Part shown: in pieces, positions 7,498 through 13,839 of the stretch
How positions within the stretch are numbered: the stretch's first letter is position 1
Layout of the letters: every line of letters starts with the position of its first letter
Assembly (NCBI GenBank): GCA_002422945.1
Contig: DITW01000008.1
Location: 1-24,225 of the forward strand
DNA from: Sphingomonadales bacterium UBA6174
Lineage (GTDB): Bacteria > Pseudomonadota > Alphaproteobacteria > Sphingomonadales > Sphingomonadaceae
Length of the DNA: 24,225 nucleotides
Reading direction: 5' to 3'
The notes under the pieces: model-generated
Database searches by the model: none
Seen by the model: only the letters and a program-made list of their open reading frames with translations
Told to the model about the DNA's origin: nothing
Translations under genes and position numbers: made by a program

Positions 7498-8273
7498 TGC
7501 TGATCGATTCCCATTGTCATTTGAATTACAAGGGCTTGGTCGAGGATCAACAGGCCGTGTTGGAACGTGCGCGGGCTGCGGGCGTCACCGGGATGCTCAA
7601 TATCTCGACCCGCGAACGCGAATGGGCGGACATCATCGCCACCGCCGAACGCAATGACGATATCTGGGCCTCGGTCGGCATTCACCCGCATGAGGCGGAC
7701 GATCATGCCGATCTGCAACTGGCCCGGTTGATCGAGGCTGCCAGCCATCCCAAGGTCGTCGCGATTGGCGAAACCGGCCTTGATTATTATTATGAACATA
7801 GCGACCGTCAGCGCCAGCAAGACAGCTTTCGCCTCCATATCGCCGCCGCGCGTGAGACCGGTCTGCCGATCATCATCCACACCCGCGATGCCGAGGAGGA
7901 TACTGCCGCAATCTTGCGCGATGAAATGGGGAAGGGCGCGTTTACCGGCGTGATCCATTGCTTCACCGCCTCCGCAGCATTCGCCGATATCGCATTGGAA
8001 TTAGGACTTTTCATCTCCATTTCCGGCATCGTCACGTTCAAAAATGCCCATGATTTGCAGGCGACCGCGAAAAGCCTGCCGCTTGATCGGCTGTTGGTTG
8101 AAACCGATGCGCCGTTCCTCGCGCCGGTGCCGCATCGTGGTAAGACCGGTGAGCCGGGGTTTGTCGCGGATACCGCTCGTTTTCTCGCGCAATTGCGCGG
8201 CGAGGGGGTGGAACAACTCCATGACGCCACCAGCGCCAATTTCTTCCGCCTGTTCAACAAGGCTGCGCGATGA
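7497..8273 (+). CDS. ycfH: TatD/YcfH-family metal-dependent hydrolase (DNase)
   Basis: TatD-family proteins are TIM-barrel metal-dependent hydrolases; studied members act as 3'-5' DNases, though the natural substrate of YcfH-type members is uncertain. The product is 258 residues from the ATG at 7497. Metal ligands are visible: H6-x-H8 in IDSHCHL, E92 in AIGETGLDYYYE, His in IIIHTRDA and VIHCFT, and D204 in VETDAPFLAPVPHRGK. The start shares one base with the metG stop, and the stop overlaps the next gene's ATG (ATGA). The link to tmk, holB and metG is widely conserved and suggests a role in nucleic-acid housekeeping. Confidence 0.94.
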   Translation: MLIDSHCHLNYKGLVEDQQAVLERARAAGVTGMLNISTREREWADIIATAERNDDIWASVGIHPHEADDHADLQLARLIEAASHPKVVAIGETGLDYYYEHSDRQRQQDSFRLHIAAARETGLPIIIHTRDAEEDTAAILRDEMGKGAFTGVIHCFTASAAFADIALELGLFISISGIVTFKNAHDLQATAKSLPLDRLLVETDAPFLAPVPHRGKTGEPGFVADTARFLAQLRGEGVEQLHDATSANFFRLFNKAAR

Positions 8274-9034
8274 AACTCCGCATCCTCGGCTCCGGCACAT
8301 CCTCCGGCGTGCCAAGGATCGGACCGGATTGGGGCGATTGCGACCCGCTTGAACCGCGCAATCGGCGCATGCGCGCGTCGATCTTGGTTGAGACTGCCAC
8401 GACAAGGGTGTTGGTCGATACGACGCCCGATATGCGCGCGCAGTTGATCGCCGCCGAGATCGACCATGTCGATGCCGTCATCTGGACCCATGATCATGCC
8501 GATCATTGTCATGGGATCGACGATTTGCGCCAGCTTTACCATGCCAAGGGGCAGGCCATTATCGCTTATGCTCGGGCGGATGTGTTGGAAAGCCTGCAAC
8601 GCCGCTTTGAATATGCGTTTTATGGCAAGGACGGTTATCCACCGATGGTCGAGGGAAGGGTGCTGCCGGATGCATTCACGCTAGGCGATCTGCATATTGC
8701 CGCCGTCGATCAACCTCATGGCAACATCACCTCGGCGGGTGTTATATTTACACATAATCTTAAAAAGATTGTATATTCAACTGATTTTAATGATTTTACG
8801 CCGGAGATGGCAGGGCAATATAAAGGCGCGGATATCTGGGTAGTCGATGCTTTGCGTCGCCGTCCGCATCCGACCCATTGCCATCTCGATAAGACATTTC
8901 GCCTGATCGGGGAGGTGAAGCCGCAAATGGCCGTGCTGACCCATATGGATCAAAGCATGGACTATGCGACCTTATTAAGGGAACTGCCTGCAGGGGTCTT
9001 GCCCGGCTATGATGGCATGGAGATGCAGCTTTGA
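8270..9034 (+). CDS. Metallo-beta-lactamase-fold phosphodiesterase, PhnP-like
   Basis: The 254-residue protein has the metal-binding signature T-H74-D-H76-A-D78-H79-C-H81 plus the later STDFND and VLTHMD motifs of the RNase Z/PhnP branch of the fold. The N-terminus MKLRILGSGTSSGVPRIG is typical of this group. Homologues cleave cyclic phosphate esters or phosphodiesters; the substrate here cannot be read from the sequence, and there is no phn operon nearby. In sphingomonads it usually travels with tatD and mazG, which hints at nucleotide or nucleic-acid clean-up (inference). ATG at 8270 overlaps the upstream stop. Around 8740-8805 codon use is unusually AT-rich compared with its surroundings. 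Confidence 0.88.
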   Translation: MKLRILGSGTSSGVPRIGPDWGDCDPLEPRNRRMRASILVETATTRVLVDTTPDMRAQLIAAEIDHVDAVIWTHDHADHCHGIDDLRQLYHAKGQAIIAYARADVLESLQRRFEYAFYGKDGYPPMVEGRVLPDAFTLGDLHIAAVDQPHGNITSAGVIFTHNLKKIVYSTDFNDFTPEMAGQYKGADIWVVDALRRRPHPTHCHLDKTFRLIGEVKPQMAVLTHMDQSMDYATLLRELPAGVLPGYDGMEMQL

Positions 9035-9642
9035 TAAGTGAGGATCAGAGCCTGCAACTCGTGCAAATTCTGGTCATCGCGGTGCTGGTGGGCAGCTCAT
9101 TAATGTCCCGTCGCTTGAATGTCCGTGCGGTGGCCCGAATGACCTTGGCTTGGGCGGCGATCTTTACGTTGCTATTTCTCGCATTCGGCTATCGCGACCG
9201 GATTACCGCCAATTTCCATCGCGTAACCGCTGCCATCGGGATCGCGGATCAACAAATATCAGCCAATGGAGAGGCCGTTATTCTGCGCCGCGATGCGGAT
9301 GGGCATTTTTGGGCGAATGCCATGATCAACGGCAAGTCTTTGCGGATGATGATCGACAGCGGGGCAAGCATCACCGCCATTTCGGAAGATGCACGGCGTG
9401 ATTTGGGTTTGAGCATGGATGGAGGCTTTGGTGCAGTCGTCACCACCGCCAATGGCCCGGTAAAGGTCGATCGCATCACTATCCCGCAAATGGCGGTGGA
9501 ACATATCATCGTCGATGAAATGACAGTGGTGACATCACCACAGTTCGGAGACACCAACGTGTTGGGGATGAATTTCCTCGATCAGCTTCAATCCTGGTCA
9601 GTGTCGGGGGATAGGATGACCCTTCTCCCCAAGGCCAATTGA
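9031..9642 (+). CDS. Membrane-anchored retropepsin-like aspartic protease (TIGR02281-like)
   Basis: It has 203 residues from the TTG at 9031, which overlaps the preceding stop (TTGA). Two hydrophobic segments lie at ~9-24 (LQLVQILVIAVLVGSSL) and ~37-53 (MTLAWAAIFTLLFLAFG), followed by a single retropepsin domain. The catalytic motif is MMIDSGASITAIS with Asp109, and the later NVLGMNFLDQLQSWSVSGDRMTL is the second family motif. Such proteases act as homodimers, one Asp per subunit; the domain would face the periplasm or cytoplasm depending on topology. The substrate is unknown. An ATG at 9103 would drop the first membrane segment; I prefer the TTG because it couples to the upstream gene and keeps both segments. 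It is the last gene before an AT-rich gap. Confidence 0.85.
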   Translation: MISEDQSLQLVQILVIAVLVGSSLMSRRLNVRAVARMTLAWAAIFTLLFLAFGYRDRITANFHRVTAAIGIADQQISANGEAVILRRDADGHFWANAMINGKSLRMMIDSGASITAISEDARRDLGLSMDGGFGAVVTTANGPVKVDRITIPQMAVEHIIVDEMTVVTSPQFGDTNVLGMNFLDQLQSWSVSGDRMTLLPKAN

Positions 9643-9655
9643 ATCTACATTTAAC

Positions 9656-9669
9656 ATAATATATATTAT
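9656..9669. promoter_or_regulatory. AT-rich palindrome upstream of mazG
   Basis: ATAATATATATTAT is a perfect 14-base palindrome in the 42-base gap between the protease and mazG, standing out in a GC-rich neighbourhood. It could serve as a promoter -10 region or an operator for mazG. A clear -35 box at standard spacing is not obvious. The mazG ribosome-binding site AAGG (9676-9679) follows. Confidence 0.3.
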
Positions 9670-9684
9670 CGGGATAAGGTTGAT

Positions 9685-10548
9685 ATGGCTGAAGATACCC
9701 CCCCAACGCCGAAATCCCCCTCTAAATCAGAAACGGCCCTGATGGGCGGATTTGCAAGCCGTGCGGACCTGTTGCCGCATATCGAACTGCATCAGGGCAT
9801 TGATCGGTTGCGCGCGATCATGGTCGCCCTGCGTGATCCGACATTCGGTTGCCCTTGGGATCGTGTGCAAAGTTTTGCGACGATTGCGCCTTACACCATC
9901 GAAGAAGCCCATGAAGTCGCCGATGCGATCGCGCGTGATGACATGTCCGCTTTATGCGATGAGCTTGGCGATTTGCTGTTGCAGGTTGTCTATCACGCCC
10001 GCATTGCCGAGGAAGCAGATGCATTTGCGCTGGATGACGTCATGACGGCCATCTGCGACAAGATGATCCGTCGCCATCCGCATGTGTTTGGCCCGGATGA
10101 TGCGACGAGTGTCGCGCCCTCGCCACGATGGGAACAAATCAAGCACGAGGAACGCGCCAGCAAAGGCGAGGACGATAGCGCCCTCGCCGGGGTGGCACTG
10201 GGCCTGCCCGCCTTATTACGGGCGGAAAAGCTGCAACGCCGGGCTGCGCGAGTTGGCTTTGATTGGCCGGATATTGCTGGTCCACGTGCGAAAATCGTCG
10301 AAGAGCTGGATGAAATCGAGGCAGCCCAAAGCGATGCAGAGCGCATCGATGAATATGGCGATATGCTGTTTTCAATGGTGAATTGGGGCCGTCACCTTGG
10401 CATCGATCCGGAAGCCGCGCTGCGCCAAGCCAATGCCAAGTTCGAGCGGCGTTTCCGGCGCATGGAAGAAATTGCAGGCCGCGAGGTCTTCAATGCCGCC
10501 AGCCTTGATCAAAAAGAAGCCTATTGGATTGAGGCGAAAAAGTCCTAA
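9685..10548 (+). CDS. mazG: Nucleoside triphosphate pyrophosphohydrolase MazG
   Basis: It hydrolyses (d)NTPs to NMP and pyrophosphate, cleaning the nucleotide pool. It is 287 residues; the first ~34 form a non-conserved Pro/Ser-rich extension before the core begins near LHQGIDRLRAIMVALRDPTFGCPWD. Two MazG-type metal-binding helical units are seen: YTIEEAHEVADAI...LCDELGDLLLQVVYHA and KIVEELDEIEAAQ...RIDEYGDMLFSMVNWGRHLG. This is the usual tandem arrangement of E. coli MazG. Start at 9685 is supported by AAGG five bases upstream. A start at the internal Met20 would remove only the extension. Its TAA stop overlaps the hflX stop on the other strand by four bases. Confidence 0.95.
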   Translation: MAEDTPPTPKSPSKSETALMGGFASRADLLPHIELHQGIDRLRAIMVALRDPTFGCPWDRVQSFATIAPYTIEEAHEVADAIARDDMSALCDELGDLLLQVVYHARIAEEADAFALDDVMTAICDKMIRRHPHVFGPDDATSVAPSPRWEQIKHEERASKGEDDSALAGVALGLPALLRAEKLQRRAARVGFDWPDIAGPRAKIVEELDEIEAAQSDAERIDEYGDMLFSMVNWGRHLGIDPEAALRQANAKFERRFRRMEEIAGREVFNAASLDQKEAYWIEAKKS

Positions 10549-11846
10549 CTCGCTGCGCGGCGGACCCAGCGTTCCCAATCGACTTCGCTCATCCGAACGG
10601 CAACATTTAAATGTTCGTCTTCAGCCTCTTGCGAGATGATGTTGCCATGGCGATGGAGCCATGACAGGCCCGCGCCGTCGCTGGCATCAAGGCGAATATC
10701 ATGGATGCGTGCACCACCGAGCAGGCGGTTGGACAGCATGTCGCGCAGATGATCGACACCCTCCCCGCTGATCGCCGATACCAGCACGACATCATCACGC
10801 CGCGCCGCTTCGGCCCGGGTATGTGCGCCCTCTTCCTCGTCCAACAGGTCAATCTTGTTCCAGATTTCGATCATTGGCGCACCTTCCGGCCCGCCCACGC
10901 CGATTTCCTGCAACACCGTTTTCACGTCCTCGGCCTGCGCATCGCTATCCGGATGGGCGATGTCGCGCACATGCAGAATGAGATCGGCAGACACGACTTC
11001 TTCCAGCGTCGCCCGAAAGGCCGCGACCAACTGGGTGGGCAGATTGGACACGAAACCGACCGTATCGGACAGGATTGCCTTATTGATCCCCGGCAATGAC
11101 ACCGCCCGCATCGTCGGGTCGAGTGTCGCGAACAGCAGATCCTCGGCCAGCACTTCCGCGCTGGTCATCAGATTGAACAGGGTCGATTTGCCTGCATTGG
11201 TATAGCCGACAAGTGCGATCACCGGCCAAGGGGCCTTGTGCCGCCGCGCCCGATGGAGCGCGCGGGTGCGGGTGACTTGTTCCAATTCACGGCGCAATTT
11301 CGCCATGCGGTCGCGGATCAGGCGGCGATCCGCCTCGATCTGGGTTTCACCGGGGCCGCCGAGAAAGCCAAAGCCACCGCGCTGGCGTTCAAGATGGGTC
11401 CAGCTACGAACCAATCGCCCCGCCTGATAATCGAGATGCGCGAGTTCGACCTGCAAACGGCCTTCTGCCGTGGCGGCGCGTTCGCCGAAAATTTCAAGGA
11501 TCAGCCCTGTGCGGTCGATCACCTTGACCTCCAGTGCGCGTTCCAGATTGCGCTGCTGGATCGCGGTGAGCGAGGCATCGACGATCAGCAATTCCGCGTC
11601 ATGTTCCGCGATGTCGAGCTTGACCAGATCGATCTGACCGGAACCGATCAGCGTGGCCGCTTTGGCCGCGCGGATGCGAAAGGCGTGACGCCCGACGACT
11701 TGGATACCGATGGCTTCGGCAAGGCCAGTCGCTTCATCGAGCCGTGCATCGTGATTGCGCCGGTCGCCACCAAAGTCGGGGAGCACGAGAATGGCCCGCG
11801 CGCCCCGACCAAAGCCGTCTTTTTCCGTTCGATTGAAAAGGCTCAA
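10545..11846 (-). CDS. hflX: Ribosome-associated GTPase HflX
   Basis: HflX is a GTPase that binds 50S subunits and splits stalled or heat-damaged ribosomes. The protein has 433 residues. It has the N-terminal HflX domain, the glycine-rich linker GGFGFLGGPGETQIEADRR, a coiled helical stretch (RDRMAKLRRELEQVTRTRALHR), and the G domain with GYTNAGKST, DTVGFVSNLP and WNKIDLL. A C-terminal extension ends HLNVAVRMSEVDWERWVRRAAS. The start is the TTG at 11846, which overlaps the hfq stop (TTGA). This matches the hfq-hflX coupling of many proteobacteria. No terminator hairpin is seen before the convergent mazG. Confidence 0.95.
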   Translation of the reverse strand: MSLFNRTEKDGFGRGARAILVLPDFGGDRRNHDARLDEATGLAEAIGIQVVGRHAFRIRAAKAATLIGSGQIDLVKLDIAEHDAELLIVDASLTAIQQRNLERALEVKVIDRTGLILEIFGERAATAEGRLQVELAHLDYQAGRLVRSWTHLERQRGGFGFLGGPGETQIEADRRLIRDRMAKLRRELEQVTRTRALHRARRHKAPWPVIALVGYTNAGKSTLFNLMTSAEVLAEDLLFATLDPTMRAVSLPGINKAILSDTVGFVSNLPTQLVAAFRATLEEVVSADLILHVRDIAHPDSDAQAEDVKTVLQEIGVGGPEGAPMIEIWNKIDLLDEEEGAHTRAEAARRDDVVLVSAISGEGVDHLRDMLSNRLLGGARIHDIRLDASDGAGLSWLHRHGNIISQEAEDEHLNVAVRMSEVDWERWVRRAAS

Positions 11847-12331
11847 TCCTGCTCCACCGATTCTTCATAAGCGGCCAGATCGATCTGGTGGCTGGGCTGG
11901 ATCGTCGAAATGGCGTGTTTATAGACCAATTGCACCATGTTATCGCGACGGAGCAACATGCAGAACAGGTCGAACGCCGCGACCTCGCCCTGCAACATCA
12001 CGCCATTGACGAGGAACATCGTGACATAATCCTGTTCCTTTTTGATCGCGCCAAGGAACACGTCTTGAAGCTGTTGCTGCTTGCGTTCACCAATGGTGAT
12101 CTTGTCCACATTGTCCAACGGCATCGGCTGGGCCGGCATGATCGTCGAAATCGCATGCTTATAGACCAGTTGCGACTGGCCATCGCGGCGAAGCAAAAGC
12201 GAGAAATTGTCAAACCAGGTAATGATCCCCTGGAGTTTTACGCCCTTAACCAGGAACATCGTCACTGGGATTTTCTGCTTCCTGAGGGCATTCAGGAACA
12301 AGTCTTGTAGAATATTGACCTTTTCAGCCAT
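11843..12331 (-). CDS. hfq: RNA chaperone Hfq with two tandem Sm domains in one chain
   Basis: Hfq pairs small RNAs with mRNAs. A usual Hfq has about 70-110 residues and one Sm domain; this product has 162 residues and two. Domain 1 (8-66) and domain 2 (88-146) are both complete, with Sm1 (VTMFLVxGVxLQG) and the Sm2 signature YKHAIST (H59 and H139). I count 38 identities over 59 aligned positions. A ~21-residue linker and a short acidic tail (AAYEESVEQD) complete it. The proximal-face residues are kept in both domains. On the distal face the Lys equivalent to E. coli Lys31 is K32 in domain 1 but M112 in domain 2; rim residues are R17-K18 and K97-K98. Three chains could form a hexamer-like ring (inference). 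The ATG at 12331 has GGAGG at ideal spacing; an upstream in-frame start is not needed. It lies between ntrX and hflX. Confidence 0.96.
   Translation of the reverse strand: MAEKVNILQDLFLNALRKQKIPVTMFLVKGVKLQGIITWFDNFSLLLRRDGQSQLVYKHAISTIMPAQPMPLDNVDKITIGERKQQQLQDVFLGAIKKEQDYVTMFLVNGVMLQGEVAAFDLFCMLLRRDNMVQLVYKHAISTIQPSHQIDLAAYEESVEQD
11894..12310 (-). repeat. hfq: Internal gene duplication: two Hfq-domain copies
   Basis: The segments 12134-12310 (domain 1) and 11894-12070 (domain 2) encode homologous 59-residue units. The similarity is visible in the DNA: both contain GATCGTCGAAAT followed by TTATAGACCA a few bases later (plus strand). The synonymous and replacement differences show that the duplication is old. 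Confidence 0.9.
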
Positions 12332-12336
12332 AATGG

Positions 12337-12341
12337 CCTCC
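12337..12341 (-). promoter_or_regulatory. Ribosome-binding site of hfq
   Basis: GGAGG on the minus strand lies five bases before the ATG at 12331. It is the strongest such site in the cluster and settles the start of hfq against the longer frame. The gap 12332-12447 to ntrX may hold an hfq promoter, but I see no convincing boxes. An imperfect stem CGCTG-AGCAA-CAGCG lies within it. Confidence 0.7.
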
Positions 12342-12447
12342 GGTTCTTGGCGGAACAATGACCGCTTTGGCGCTGTTGCTCAGCGTCGTGCATCGAACGG
12401 ATTAGCCCGCCGATGTATTGAGCATTAGAGGGTTAGCGCGCGTCCGT

Positions 12448-13839
12448 CTATCCCTTCTCGTCCTCCTCACCGCGAATATCACTCAACCCAAGGAGTTTGA
12501 GTTTGCGGTGCAGCGCCGAGCGTTCCATCCCGACAAAGGTCGCGGTGCGCGAGATATTGCCGGAGAAACGCCGCACCTGCACCCGCAGATATTCGCGCTC
12601 GAAACTCTCCCGCGCCTCGCGCAAGGGCGAGGTCATGATCGTCATCAAGCCTTGGTCCATGCGGACGGCGGAGGCGTCGAGAATTTCCGAAGGCAGGACA
12701 TCGGCCTCGATCCGGACATTGGGGTCGGTCGGGGCAAGGATCAGGATTCGTTCAATGATATTACGCAACTGGCGGACATTGCCCGGCCAGTCATAGGCCT
12801 GCAACGCAGCCATGGTCTCATCGCTGAAACTCGGCGGCGCGATCCGACGCTCGGCGGAGAAACGCGCAACAAAATGTTCGATCAAGGCAGGAATATCTGC
12901 CCGGCGCTGGTTCAACGGCGGCAGATGCACCGGCACCACGTTCAGCCGATAGAACAGGTCCTCGCGAAACACGCCCTCGGCAATCCGCGATGGCAAGTCC
13001 TGTGCAGTCGCGGACACGACGCGCAGATCAACCTTGATCACGCGATCGCCGCCCAGTCGCGTAAAGCTTTGATCGGTAAGAACCCGCAAGATCTTGGCCT
13101 GTGTGGTGAGTGGCATATCCGCGATTTCATCAAGGAAAAGTGTGCCGCCATGTGCCTGTTCCAACAGGCCCGCCCGCACCATCTTGCCGTTTTCTTCAAT
13201 GCCGAACAGCTCTTCCTCCACCCGCGCCGGATCCATCCGAGCGGCGCTGACGACAACGAACGGCGTATCTGCGCGATGCGACCATTTATGGAGCAACCGC
13301 GCCGCCACTTCCTTGCCGACGCCCGCAGGACCTGTAATCAACACACGGCTGCCGGTAGCCGATACTTTCTTCAACGTCGCGCGGACGGTGTTGATCTGGG
13401 TCGAGGTGCCGGTCAGTTCATCTTCCTGCCCGACCATCGCCTTCAACGTGGCATTTTCGGTCCGCAGTCGCTCTGTCTCGGTCGCGCGTTCGACCATATA
13501 TAATAGGCGTTCAGCCTCGAACGGCTTTTCGATGAAATCGGTGGCGCCGCGTCGGATCGCCGCGACGGCGGTGTCGATATTGCCATGGCCGGAAATCACC
13601 AGCACCGGCAGGCTCGCATCACGCGCCTTCAATTCGTCCAGCAAATCCATCCCGTCGAGGCGGGAACCATGCAGCCATACATCGAGCAGCACCAAGGACG
13701 GGCGGCGTTCATCCACGGCAGCGAGCGCCGCATCGCTATCGGCGGCGGTGCGGACGGTGTAGCCCTCGTCCTCCAGCACGCCAGAGACCAAATCACGAAT
13801 ATCGGCTTCGTCATCTACAACGAGAATATCAAGGCTCAT
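12448..13839 (-). CDS. ntrX: Response regulator NtrX, without a GAFTGA loop
   Basis: NtrX is the response partner of NtrY in nitrogen, redox and envelope control. It has 463 residues. The receiver domain (1-120) has the acid pocket D9-D10, phosphoacceptor D53 and K104-P. The AAA+ domain (~140-380) keeps the Walker B segment GGTLFLDEIADMP and REDLFYRLNV. The Walker A is GPAGVGKE, and the region where NtrC has GAFTGA reads ELFGIEENGKMVRAGLLEQAHGG. Without GAFTGA, activation of sigma-54 RNA polymerase is unlikely. A Fis-type helix-turn-helix ends the protein (GNISRTATFVGMERSALHRKLKLLGL). The ATG overlaps the ntrY stop (ATGA), so it is coupled to its kinase. NtrX proteins of alphaproteobacteria commonly lack this loop, to my recollection. 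Confidence 0.95.
   Translation of the reverse strand: MSLDILVVDDEADIRDLVSGVLEDEGYTVRTAADSDAALAAVDERRPSLVLLDVWLHGSRLDGMDLLDELKARDASLPVLVISGHGNIDTAVAAIRRGATDFIEKPFEAERLLYMVERATETERLRTENATLKAMVGQEDELTGTSTQINTVRATLKKVSATGSRVLITGPAGVGKEVAARLLHKWSHRADTPFVVVSAARMDPARVEEELFGIEENGKMVRAGLLEQAHGGTLFLDEIADMPLTTQAKILRVLTDQSFTRLGGDRVIKVDLRVVSATAQDLPSRIAEGVFREDLFYRLNVVPVHLPPLNQRRADIPALIEHFVARFSAERRIAPPSFSDETMAALQAYDWPGNVRQLRNIIERILILAPTDPNVRIEADVLPSEILDASAVRMDQGLMTIMTSPLREARESFEREYLRVQVRRFSGNISRTATFVGMERSALHRKLKLLGLSDIRGEEDEKG

Noticed and set aside
12418..13503. 361-codon open frame on the plus strand, opposite ntrX
   Set aside because: It is the mirror of a strongly coding NtrX frame in GC-rich DNA, its translation has no recognisable domain, and it lacks a ribosome-binding site.
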